DNA from: Phoronis australis
Lineage: Eukaryota > Phoronida > Phoronidae
Length of the DNA stretch: 64,000 bases
Assembly (NCBI GenBank): GCA_002633005.1
Contig: NMRA01000338.1
Span: 49,331 to 113,330 of the forward strand
Direction of reading: 5' to 3'
Shown: positions 21,775-31,668 of the stretch, in pieces
Position numbering within the stretch: the stretch's first letter is position 1
Layout: every line of letters starts with the position of its first letter
Position numbers and translations under genes: made by a program
Notes under the pieces: generated by a model
The model's input: the letters and a program-made list of their open reading frames with translations, nothing else
What the model was told of the DNA's origin: nothing
The model's database searches: none

Positions 21775-22054
21775 ACTAACCTATCTTGCCGCAGAATACT
21801 CGCCGATGGAAAGTGGTGGCGACAATTGTTGAAAAACAGCACAAAACAAAAGTAGAATAGAACAGATTCGCACGGTAAAGTCAACGCAAAACCCAGTGGC
21901 GGGAAACGCTTGCCTCCTAAAACGTCACTTCCGGAGTAGCGGACGACTAATTAATAAAATTACGAAAAGCTGTAATTAAGTAGAAAATATGTCTAGGATA
22001 ACCAACCCACCTTATTTTGGCTCAAAATGACATGGAAAAAGGTTGCCTTCGCCT

Positions 22055-22058
22055 TTAA
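22055..22058. repeat. TTAA target-site duplication, right
   Basis: TTAA directly follows the right end TTCGCCT of the Kolobok element, matching 20467-20470. Confidence 0.8.
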
Positions 22059-22259
22059 GCTCAGGAAAGGCAGCCGACGTGCACGCAATTAAGGCTAATC
22101 AAGTCGGGACTTGGAAACAAGGCGGGACATTGCAATACGCTGTCTAGAGTCATCATGGTAACAGTCGAAGTGGAAAAAACAGTTGTCATTCGTCATAATT
22201 AGCTGTTTCATGACTTAAAACTCCAGCTTGAATCGTGTTTCAGTGCGTTCATAACATAA

Positions 22260-22765
22260 GATCTTAGTGACTAAAGAAGCTGAAGACCACCATAAAATTG
22301 AGGTCTGTCTACTCGGCCGACAATCCTCACGGTGACCACGACGAAAGCATTTGTTCTGTAATTTCATTTTGTGGTCAGCTTGGACAGTATTCAACGTCAT
22401 ACCATTTTGCGCCTCTGATAGTGCAAATTCTTGGTAATTGCATGCACTTCTCACATTTCTTAAAACGACACGGGAATCCCTGAGAAACCCAACCATCTTT
22501 GTTGTTTCCCTAATAAAACAAGGCACACTTTTCACAATTCATTTATTTCACTATCAAATAACAATTGCGTAATATTTGGAATTACTAAGATGTTTATGTG
22601 TTCACACGTGTTTTTAAGTGTATTGGTTTTGTGGCGTTTTCTTTAAAACCGCAATTTATTTACACAGTATTTCTTTTCCTGATTATACTTGTACACACAT
22701 AGATCGCCAGGAAGTCCACTAGGTGGCACTTGCTACGAATTTGAATATTCACTGTTTTAATGAGA
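22260..22765 (-). repeat. Right arm of the large inverted repeat flanking the Kolobok element
   Basis: Inverted counterpart of 19315-19580 plus 20245-20435, without the roughly 660-bp middle found on the left. It contains an intact CTCF-like motif CCACTAGGTGGCAC at 22715-22728. The corresponding left-arm site (about 19352-19364) has decayed. Confidence 0.7.
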
Positions 22766-22869
22766 CATAGCACCTTTCATCATTCCGTTCAGCACACTCT
22801 TGTTTTCGAAACGCTGTTATTGGCAGTTAGCCGGTACTGCTGTGTGAAGTTTCTTCTTAATTATTGTGC

Positions 22870-23092
22870 ATGTGCGGCGCACCATAGGGGGCTGGGGGGC
22901 TATAGGCCCCCATTTTTTTCAGTGCTACGCCGCACATGGTCTACAGGCAGTGCACCACAGGGAGAGCTGAGGGGGCCTTAGCCATCCACTTTTTTCAGTG
23001 CTACGCCGCACATGGTCTATAGGCGGTGTACCACAGCGAGGCTGAGGAGGCCTTAGTCCCCCACCTTTTTCAGTGCTGCGCCGCCCATGTTG
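22870..23092. repeat. About 75-bp tandem repeat, three copies
   Basis: CAGTGCTACGCCGCACATGG and variants recur at about 22920, 22996 and 23074. Each is preceded by a pyrimidine run and a G-rich GCTGRGGGG-type block. A single related unit lies at 44375-44465. Confidence 0.75.
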
Positions 23093-23524
23093 TGTTGTGC
23101 ATAATTGTGATGCATGTATAATATTTAAGTCACCGTCTTGGTCGATATTACAACGATTATTTTATCTTAGATAAAGGGCCGAAATATTCACCAACATGTA
23201 GCGTAGGCTTCCTACGTTTCAAGGCTAGAGATCTCAAAACATTATTTTTGAATACCAAGTCACCTTCACGATTTTTATAGCAACCATTTCTTCACTTAGA
23301 ATTTAAAGGTAGAATGCATGTGTCTATAAAAGTTGTATTTTACCATCGTCAGGTCGAAATTTGGGTAATGCTTTTTGTTATTTACGCAACAAATAAGTAA
23401 AAATATAACAATGCAGACAACAGTAATATGACACGGAAATATTAGAGAACCCTTAAGAAAATACGATGAATACTTTCAGTCAACCAGTTGAGTGAATAAT
23501 ATGTAGAAAATTTATTCACGGATT

Positions 23525-24165
23525 AAGTTGGCTACGTTGCGTCCTCCTCTCGCGGGCAGGCTACTGAGATGTCACGTGACTCATCATGTGATCGACAGCG
23601 CAGTTTGCGCGGAATACTCTTTAGTGACCTATCCCACGTTCTTGGCAACAGAAACCGCTGGCCCCCTTGTCTGTTTAGCTAGGATTCTCCACTCGTTCGT
23701 ATGTTGCTTCCTTGAACTCTCTCCTGAACCCGTGACTTTTCTTATCTATCCAGAATTGTGACATCATCCAGGGAGAAAGAGTGGTCCGTAGCAGCTATAT
23801 GACTGTAAACCGCCGAATCACAGCAGTACCCGTAACTGGGTCTGCGATGTTGACTGATCCGATTTTCAGGGCTTGTTTGGTTTCCCCAATATACGCTTCC
23901 TCACACCCTGGATCCGAGAACGAAATACCATGCACCACATTTGATTTTTTCTCTCGTGGTCTTATCTTTCACATTCATTAGCTGACTCCATAAAAATTGG
24001 TTCAGGAGACGAGAATCCTAGCTTAAACAGACAAGGGGGCCTGAGGTTTTTGTTGCCAAGAACGTGGGATAGGGCACTAAAGAGTATCCCGCTCAAACTG
24101 TGCTGTCGATCACATGATGAGTCACGTGACATCTCAGAGGAGGACGCAACATAGCCAACTCAAGC
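23525..24165 (-). mobile_element. Foldback element with roughly 170-bp inverted arms and a Penelope-like GIY-YIG relic
   Basis: 23525-23700 (TTGGCTACGTTGCGTCCTCC, GTCACGTGACTCATCATGTG, CCCACGTTCTTGGCAACA, CCCCCTTGTCTGTTTAGCTA) is matched inverted by 24000-24165. The spacer holds a minus-strand protein fragment resembling a GIY-YIG endonuclease (see next entry). Penelope-like retroelements encode such a nuclease and often have terminal repeats in inverted arrangement, which would explain the structure. The element ends about 400 bp downstream of the kinase stop codon. Confidence 0.6.
23790..23962 (-). pseudogene. GIY-YIG endonuclease fragment (Penelope-like)
   Basis: The minus strand reads NVVHGISFSDPGCEEAYIGE then TKQALKIG. 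This matches the start of GIY-YIG domains of Penelope-like elements, where a 'VVY.I.C..C...YIGET.R.L' pattern is usual. It ends in a stop after RRFTVI and the downstream EH.. region is not recognisable. The match is short, so the family call is moderate. Confidence 0.5.
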
Positions 24166-24561
24166 CGTAAGTATAGTAATTGATTTAATTTTCTACAAAC
24201 CCCTAAGAAAACGTCCAGAGCACTATTATCCTCAAAACGAAAATGTGTTCATAACCGTCATAGAAATTGAACAATGATATCTTTTCTTTAGGAGAAATTG
24301 TCAATTTTGGTCGTTACCATAGAAACCATCCGCTGTGCCACTAAACATTAGCCTTAAAATTAACAGCCTACATTGTATGTCCTTTAAGCTGGTTTTACAT
24401 AAATTGCCCTCAGTTATGTTCTTTTCACTTATACCTGAATTCATGGTGCACTCTATATTGGACTGTTGTTAATAATTTGAAAAATCGTCGTTTCCACGAT
24501 ACTGTATTCTAACGTGTCAGTCTGTACACTAGCAATTTTAATTTTTAAGTGATAAAACACG

Positions 24562-26430
24562 TTAGGTGGCGTTGAGCACTTCCAGTTTCCTTGCGTCACG
24601 TGTCAGTAATTTAACGAGTTCGATGCATGTCGGCCGGTCTTCAGGGTCCGAACACAAGCATGACTTGGTCACATTGCTCAAAATGGACATTCCTAGACAC
24701 TTACCAATACTGTGCAAAATTCGTCCCAAACTGTACACATCACTGGCCGTTGTCGATTTTTGCCCGTAGACGATCTCCGGTGCTATTTGAGAGTATTTTT
24801 TCATGTATTTTTCGCGGTCAGGAGAAGCCACTCTGAAGGACATTCCATCTGCGTATGTAGTTGCAAATCCAAAGTCAATTAGACAAGGAGTAAGTTTCTT
24901 ACCACACCTTTTAATTAGAATGTTGTCGCATTTGAGATCATTGATGATAACGCCAGATAGGTGTATAGCGTGAAGGCATTTTGTAAGTGATATTGCAAGG
25001 TGAATCCATTTCTGTGCAATCCGTAAACAGCCTAAGCGCTTGCTGAATCTATTGCCTTCTTCTTCTTCTTCCATCAAAGTTATTATATCCGTCACGCCAT
25101 ATGAATGAGGGTCTCCAATAAATTCTGTAACAAGGCCCCATTCCATGTAAATCTTAGACTTTTCAAACGGGATCAATCCGTAAAATTTCGGGGTGGCATG
25201 TGTACTGTTAAGGAGCTGCAGGATTCTTGCTTCATTGATCACGTTTATCAGTTCCTCGTTTTCTTTCTTGATTGCTTTTATAGCCACAAGCTTGTTACTT
25301 TGCAGAACATGAGCCAGAAAGACCCGACCGTATCGACCACTGCCAAGAATCACAAAATTGTCATTTCTTACCAAGTATTCAAAGTTGCCCGGCTTGCAAA
25401 GACTAACTGTGGTTGGTAAACCCTTTTTGGGTTGCATTTTCATGACACGAGTTACGTGAGTACTTCTTTCAAATAATTTGCTAGACACTGGAGACACAAA
25501 TTTCGGCGGCAAATTTTCAAACCCGGGCGGCTGCTTCCCACACACCTGTTCTGTGAAAGCTGATGAATCGCCCTCTTCACCATGCTCACCATGATGTTGC
25601 TCGCCGTAGCTTAAGGGTGTCATCAATACTTCACACAGACCGAAGGAACAACTAGTACTCGATTCACTACCATCTGAATCAACAGGGCAAAGTTCGGCCA
25701 AGTACATCTCTTCTACATCGCGTGGCGTTACTTCTGATAACTTGCAAATGCTTTCCACTGTACTATCTTGTGTGAGCAAATTCGGCAGAGCATTTACTTT
25801 TGGTAGGTGGCAACCGGAATAACTCGGTAAGGGTTTGCAGATTTTAAGAGGTCGCGGAATACGAGACCTGGTGTTTTTCGCCGTTCTTAAGGAAAAAATC
25901 TGCTTGGAATGTTTAACCAATCTTGGTATGTTGGATCTCTTGCGGTTGTTTTGTGATACCTCTGGAAGTCTTTGTGGTTTGTCAGACGTTGTCGCCACCT
26001 TCCCTCTATGTTTGCTGCACACTTTAAGGTCTCTCTGATGTCGTCCACATGGTATACTTGGAAACATAGACTGGTTCAAAGCACCATCGGATACAGTTCC
26101 ACGTTTTACAGTGTAGTTAGGGACAATGTCAGAAGCGCACTCTGTACAATATTGCCTTGAGCGCCCAGAGAAATCACCGCCAGCTCCATGGCCATTGTCA
26201 AGTCTGTCGCTTTCGGTGCACTTACCTCCGTCTGCTTTTATTTCCGCCTGTGTATCATCTTTTGTTTGAACTGGTGTCTGTACGACAAGTGGATTGAAGC
26301 TTTTACACTTCTGTGATCTCTGAAAACGTCTGCGCATGATACCTCGTAAAAGTTCGCGAAGGAGTTTAAAACATGCGTCAATGAGTTTGTACAAATTCCA
26401 TGGAAGAGAGGAGGGTTTGAAATCATTCAT
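24562..26430 (-). CDS. Divergent eukaryotic protein kinase with a long N-terminal extension
   Basis: An uninterrupted 622-codon frame. Residues 1-345 are polar and low in complexity, with a basic stretch around 160-200 and an acidic segment around 240-290, and no domain I recognise. Residues about 350-620 form a kinase domain: glycine loop GSGRYG (363-368), VAIK lysine (K385), helix-C glutamate (probably E400), catalytic loop IINDLKCDN with D498, K500 and N503, DFG (519-521), APE (550-552) and the late DRP arginine (R599). The usual HRD is IND, so histidine and arginine are replaced. This 'NDLK' form occurs in a kinase group common in lancelets, hemichordates, corals and molluscs. All residues needed for phosphotransfer are present, so activity is likely; the substrate is unknown. 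The ATG is directly preceded by a strong acceptor (TTTTTTCTTTTAG|ATG), so a 5' exon upstream is likely and the start may not be final. I considered Mos and rejected it. Confidence 0.85.
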   Translation of the reverse strand: MNDFKPSSLPWNLYKLIDACFKLLRELLRGIMRRRFQRSQKCKSFNPLVVQTPVQTKDDTQAEIKADGGKCTESDRLDNGHGAGGDFSGRSRQYCTECASDIVPNYTVKRGTVSDGALNQSMFPSIPCGRHQRDLKVCSKHRGKVATTSDKPQRLPEVSQNNRKRSNIPRLVKHSKQIFSLRTAKNTRSRIPRPLKICKPLPSYSGCHLPKVNALPNLLTQDSTVESICKLSEVTPRDVEEMYLAELCPVDSDGSESSTSCSFGLCEVLMTPLSYGEQHHGEHGEEGDSSAFTEQVCGKQPPGFENLPPKFVSPVSSKLFERSTHVTRVMKMQPKKGLPTTVSLCKPGNFEYLVRNDNFVILGSGRYGRVFLAHVLQSNKLVAIKAIKKENEELINVINEARILQLLNSTHATPKFYGLIPFEKSKIYMEWGLVTEFIGDPHSYGVTDIITLMEEEEEGNRFSKRLGCLRIAQKWIHLAISLTKCLHAIHLSGVIINDLKCDNILIKRCGKKLTPCLIDFGFATTYADGMSFRVASPDREKYMKKYSQIAPEIVYGQKSTTASDVYSLGRILHSIGKCLGMSILSNVTKSCLCSDPEDRPTCIELVKLLTRDARKLEVLNAT

Positions 26431-29307
26431 CTAAAAGAAAAAATGAATGATGAATTAATGATCATTTCATGTCTTCTGTCAGCTTACTAGCGTATCCTAG
26501 CAAAATGGTGGCCGCTGAGGTGATTGGTCGGTGGGGTCGGTACGTTGAATTATGGGAATGAATTTATAGATTGTGGACTAGAAATCATTGTTTCCGTTCC
26601 CAATACAAACACATAGAGGGTCTTTGTCAATGGACAGTGAGTCGAGCTATTGAGCCCATCTGATCGGTGTTAGGGAAAATGTTAACACTAAGAGCACCAA
26701 TTGCTACCAATCGGGTAGAGACACTTTTTCTGCACCGTCAGTTGGCGAATGGAAATTGCCTTTCGTGTTCGTCTAATTGTGGCACCGAATTTAAAGTGTA
26801 GCGAATGAAGCTCAGTTGTCGCGAGTTGGTTTGTAGATCCAATTTGTGAATGGGCTCAAACTAAGCTCAAAGACACAGGAATCGCGGATATACCACACTA
26901 ATTTGCAATTTTACGAACGGTGGCGAACAACTGTCTTGTGTAGGCCTAATTGTGTGGCTCCGTACGGCATGCCCAGAGGCGGATGAACCATGAGGCTGGC
27001 AGGGTTTAATTAGGATTAGAGGATGGGGTGCCCGGAAGACCTACATGTAGAATAGCTGTAGATTTTGTTTAAATGAGACATAAATTTAGGACCGCGTAAA
27101 AACTCATCAATGGCGTGCACTTAGTCCTAAGTTTTCAACAGGGAGTGTACATTGTATTGGCAAGGACTGCTGAAATGAGTGGCATTCTGTGGTACTTTGC
27201 AATAAATGGGGTAAACGTAAAACATGTCGTCGACCGTCGTGTAGGGTCAAACACTTCTCTTTCATGATTTTGTATCTCCTATTGTTTTCAACGATGGTGA
27301 TCAATCAGAAATACGTCTCTTAGCAGTTAGGACAGCAGCCCTGAATTTCGATTAGATTTGTGAGTCAGAGCTCTGATGCGATGACTACTCATTTGTCGGC
27401 TATTTTTTGCTCACTCGGCTGAGCACTTGATCCCGTAAAGTTTATATCTGTGCGAAGGTTTTCAATCCTGGTTCTGCCTGTGCTGTTAACTCTTGTTTAA
27501 GTGCGTCATTTAAGGGTATTCGATGCATTCAAGTATTACGGCTGAAGGTCGCACACGCGCAAATATGAAACACCTTCGAAAGATAATTTGAGGATACGAA
27601 AATTCTCGAGGTGTCCCAGATACCGTGGGGGTGAACGTAAAAGCTTACCAAACATTGAGAATATATTAATCGTGTTAAATAAAGGACGTCATTGTTCCTT
27701 AGTTTGAATTAAAATAGAAACGGATTTTGAAGCATTTAAACAATACTATTCCTACTGTTATTCTGCCTGTGTCTTAAAAATAAACCTTAACTGTTGCATA
27801 CGTTTTATTACCTTCTTCAGAACGTAAACCTCACCTTGCTCCATTGCTTCCAAAAGACTGCACGGATGTACGACAGCAAACGCATCATTTGTGACGTGTT
27901 TCTATTTGTTTGTAATGACGTGTGATATGGTGTTACGTCAGTGACAGTTGAAATTTTATAGTAAAATTTATCAAAAAGCGTTGTTATTTTTTGTTACATT
28001 ACATTGTTTGAATAGGTTTATGCAAAATGTTTGAATTCAATTGAAAAATTCATTATTATCCTCAAGCTTTCATCCGTTTTCCACGTGAATCAAATGTTCT
28101 GTACCTTGGATATTGATGGATGATAGGTGGCGATACTTGTTGAGAACGACACGCCTTGGTTGAAGATACACATGTGTTGGTCTGCCTAATACATGTCTAA
28201 ATTGTGTTGAACAAGCACCTTAAAGGTGTACTCCGCACACTGACACTGTTTCTTTGGAACATAACTCCAATGGTTCACAGCATGTGTCATTTGTGGCCTT
28301 TTTATGGCACGTATTTAGTGAACAGTTTATTTCTGCTTGGAGATGAGACATGGCCTGTCTTGAAATACCACCTTTATTTTTATAGTCTCTTGGTAGCTGA
28401 ATACATATTCTTTGGAAGTTTGACTCATGTAGCACAACGTCGAGTGCGCGCGCGTGTGAGTGCACGTATGAATGTGCTCGCCGGCGTGTGTTATGCCCAT
28501 TGATCGAGGTTCAATGGTTAAATATTATTTGGCGCCGTTTTAACAACGTTTCTGTGTACGTATGGTGACTTCTTCAGCTCGTTTTTCTCAGATAAGAAAG
28601 ATAAATACCGTGCCCTATTCAGAAAAGTAATGTATATCACCTTCTACAATAGTAACTTGTAACACTCCTCAGCTATACAGTTATATGACAGGAATCCCTA
28701 CGTGCCTTTGCACATCATGAAACCTTGAATCGATTCAGCCCCAGATGCAATCTCAATACACTATATCGACGAAACGAACATGTCTTAAGTACTGCAATTT
28801 TGTGCTTTGCCATATCTCTAACTCAGTTCTCCGAGATAATCTGTTGTTCGGTGAACTTCAACGTGTTTACGCTGTCAGAAGTCATCAGTAACTGCTGTAG
28901 TGAGAGGCTAGTAACGTTGTCTGTTGAGTAAAACTCTAACAATGTTTATTAACTGAGGTGTAACCAAGTCTTCAAAGAATACAACAAAGTTGAATTATCC
29001 AGGTTTATTGGGACCGCTCGCCAGTAGACGTTGTGGACTGCATTGGGTTCCAAATACATCTTGCGTTTGATGCATTACAAAGCAACCTAACTAATCTTCG
29101 AATGTGGCGCCGGGATCTAATCTCCAAATCATGCGCGCACCCAGGGGGCGAAGTGGGCAAAAAGATCTGCCTCAGAGAAATGAAAAATGACAACCGAAAA
29201 AAGGTAAAAAACGAGACAAAAGTCCAGTAAAAAGGCAGGAACTACCAAAATTCGGCGAGTGCACAATTCATAGCTCCCGATGAATAACAGGGGGCGCTCG
29301 ACCCACC
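26431..29307. other. No recognised gene; presumed 5' region of the kinase and unannotated sequence
   Basis: The 13 bases next to 26430 form a polypyrimidine tract plus AG on the minus strand. A first, probably non-coding, exon of the kinase may lie in this interval but I cannot place it. A degenerate 'aggcggatga' repeat end lies near 26987. No other gene was recognised. Confidence 0.4.
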
Positions 29308-29640
29308 ATGTGGTGGAACATGTATAAAGGTCCGCCTCGGAAGACAAAAAATATACCGGAGGAGTTCATTGCGCTTCAGCGAATTACAGATGATCACATC
29401 GCTGATGAAATCCAGCGAATATTACCCAATGACTTGGAACTGGACAGAAGCAACATGAGACGAAAGACATACGACGGCGCTTCAAAAATGTCCGTAGCTC
29501 AGAACGGCATATAGGCTTTCATAAGAAGGAAAGCCCCGTTGGCATTTTGCACACACTGTTCATCACATTATTTGAATCTGACAATAGCACAGTCTAGTTC
29601 CATTACCAGCACATGCAGACATCCCTGAAAGCGGGAGGAA
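29308..29640 (+). pseudogene. hAT-family transposase fragment
   Basis: The plus strand reads MRRKTYDGASKMSVAQNGI, a stop (TAG at 29512-29514), then AFIRRKAPLAFCTHC and SSHYLNL. The pattern 'YDGAxxMSG...GV...P.A.YxHCxxHxLNL' is typical of hAT (DUF4371/ZMYM-type) transposases around the second catalytic region. Only this segment remains. The in-frame stop and the lack of flanking transposase show it is dead. Confidence 0.75.
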
Positions 29641-30154
29641 AACAAATCATCGATCTGTGTACAACACGCTGATCCGAATGACACACTGCGTATCAACAAC
29701 TTGCAGCTTCGTACATTGTCGTATACTACGCTCTGAAGTGTGTCGCCTTCGATCTGCTCGTTGTTGGTCAGGTGAAGACAAGGGTTTTTAAAAACCCGTG
29801 TTCTCGCCAGAGGAAATATTGATTTTCATGTTACCAAAAGAGAAATTCTTTTTGGTAATGTTTCCGACAAAAAAGGTAAATTAGTAATTTGTTTTATGCT
29901 AATACGCAAAAAATCGTTTATCAAGCAAGATTCAAAGCTGTGATGCCAAATAGTTTTGATGGCATTGGAATGTTGAAATATGAATTCAACTGTCAGAAAC
30001 TTCTGCTTTTGAAAAACGGTTTTACCGAAGAATACACTAAGCACTGGAGACAATTATCCCATGCCTTCTCTGGTGAGCATGCGTGACTGATTAAAGACAA
30101 CTTCCTGTGCATGTGCATATGACTTTGTGTATGAATGCTCTTTCTTCTCATATA
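29641..30154. other. No gene; two small palindromes
   Basis: A perfect 16-bp palindrome GGGTTTTTAAAAACCC lies near 29785, and a hairpin TTACCAAAAG...CTTTTTGGTAA near 29831-29858. No coding signal was recognised. Confidence 0.45.
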
Positions 30155-30371
30155 TCACCTGTCCCAAAAAGTGATCCACTTTTTGACAAGTAATTTTTCA
30201 GCAACGGATCAACCACATTTGTTCAAATGTCTTACAAATGAATCTTAGGATATCATGAATATGCAAAAGATCAAAGTGATCGGTGTTTTCAAATTAAAAC
30301 ATCCGGTCAAAAAAAAATTTAAAGGGAAACTCGCTTATTTCAGTCTATGCTCAATGTGGTCTCCATGTTCC

Positions 30372-30626
30372 TCAACGACTAAACGGAGCCGTTTCTTCCA
30401 ACCAAAAATGCTTTAAAGTATTTCTTCCGGCGAGATTTCCTTCTATGAAATAAGTATCCTGCTCAGTCAATTTGCCTCTCATTCCCCGGTAAACATTGTC
30501 CATTGGATTGCAGTCAGGAGAGAGCGGAGGCCACTCATCCTTTTTGATGAATTTTGGTGTGGCCTCCTCCAGATGAGCTTGGGTTATCTTGCTCAGGTGT
30601 GAATGAGCCCCATCTTGTTGAAACAC
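30372..30626 (-). pseudogene. Mariner transposase, C-terminal catalytic segment
   Basis: 84 codons beginning MFQQDGAHSH with WPPLSPDCNPMDNVY in the middle. These are the second and third catalytic aspartates of a DDD-type mariner-related transposase, about 35 residues apart. Part of the element at 30155-31656; the frame is separate from the upstream segment. Confidence 0.8.
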
Positions 30627-30781
30627 ATAGGCCTAATTGTTTCCAGGATAACGTCGTCTGCAATCCGGGAGAAGATTTTCATCCATTAACTGCATGTTGC
30701 GTCAACTGTTAACTTTGGCTCTATCAGTGTCAACACAATGAATGTTTGTTATTCCTTCCCAAGATACTCCAGCGGAAACCC

Positions 30782-30991
30782 TTACTTTTTGAAAAATGTG
30801 GATGTCTCATGATAGAGTCGAGAAGGATGAATCTCTCGTTTTTGTTTCCTATAAAAACGATCATTTTGGCGATTTTTAGCGATTTCAAGCGTAAAGTCTT
30901 CTTCATCAGTGAAAATGATTCTTTTCACATCAGTGGCTGAACAGCGGTCATGCAAGTAGCGACATCGAGTTTTTTCTTTTTCTTCTAACAT
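30782..30991 (-). pseudogene. Mariner transposase, first-catalytic-residue segment
   Basis: 70 codons containing RIIFTDEEDFTLE and NRQNDRFY, the stretch around the first catalytic aspartate in this family. It is disconnected from the downstream segment by stops. Confidence 0.75.
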
Positions 30992-31668
30992 TTTGATCTC
31001 TCCGTGATACTCACATTCTTTTGGAGGATTTTAAATCCAGTTTTTTTAGCCATTCTTTGCACAGAGGCCTTGCTCACTTTTGTGACTTCTCTCAGAGATT
31101 TGCGATTCCCAGGTTTGTCCTGGTACTGAATCGCTTCCGCAACACGATCCTCGTTTTCTTTCGAACATACAGTCTTGGGTCTCCCACTGCCACTTTTACG
31201 CGCAACAGACCATGTGTAGCAATAAATCTATTTACAGTCGCACGACCCTTTTCCTGGGAACTCCCTTACAATTCTTCTTCCGCTCCACCCTTTTCTGCTC
31301 GAAACAAATTTCAATTGTAAGTTAAGTCACTTTCACTCAAAGGCGTCCTTACAAACCGGAATATTGGACAAAACTGATTTGGATACAGATCTGACAATAA
31401 AAAACAGTAGACTTGAGACCCAGGGAAGCGATTTTTTGATTGACAGATGCCAGCACACCAGAAACACGATGATATTGCACTTTTAACCCCGATGTTTGAA
31501 TTTCATAGTACTTCCATATTTTTTACATTTCTCTAAGATACTTTGTAGATTTGTTGATGACACCCTGAAGATACATTGTGAAATTTTTTAACGAATTCGA
31601 TTGGTCAATTGCTGAAAAATTACTTGTCAAAGTGGCTCACTTTTTGAGACACCCGATATACGCGCTAG

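Larger units (their letters stand above)
20471..22054 (+). mobile_element. Kolobok-type DNA transposon (THAP domain, TTAA target), defective
   Basis: Terminal inverted repeats of roughly 170 bp begin AGGCGAAGGCAACTTTTTCC and end GGAAAAAGGTTGCCTTCGCC-T. The element is bounded on both sides by TTAA. TTAA duplications together with a THAP-domain transposase define the Kolobok superfamily. At 1584 bp it holds an N-terminal THAP segment and a cysteine/histidine segment on the plus strand, and a cysteine-rich ballast-like domain on the minus strand. There is no catalytic core, so it cannot mobilise itself. It is inserted in the spacer of a larger inverted repeat. A relic of the family lies at 1330-1905, and the family's terminus is at 49953-50008. 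Confidence 0.85.
30155..31656 (-). mobile_element. Dead Tc1/mariner-type element, 1.5 kb
   Basis: Terminal inverted repeats of about 50 bp (left TCACCTGTCCCAAAAAGTGA, right ending TTTTTGAGACACCCGA), each flanked by TA, the mariner target. The minus strand carries a broken transposase: an HTH-like leader near 31250-31000, IIFTDEEDFTLEIAKNRQND with the first catalytic aspartate (about 30870), and FQQDGAHSH with the second (30622). WPPLSPDCNPMD then brings the third position as aspartate rather than glutamate. Several stops and frame changes separate these pieces, so it is non-functional. The length is normal for the superfamily. Confidence 0.85.

Noticed and set aside
24562-26430. Kinase as a Mos proto-oncogene homologue (single-exon, germline kinase)
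   Set aside because: The catalytic loop, N-terminal length and general pattern differ from Mos. The IND-LK form fits the NDLK kinase group better.
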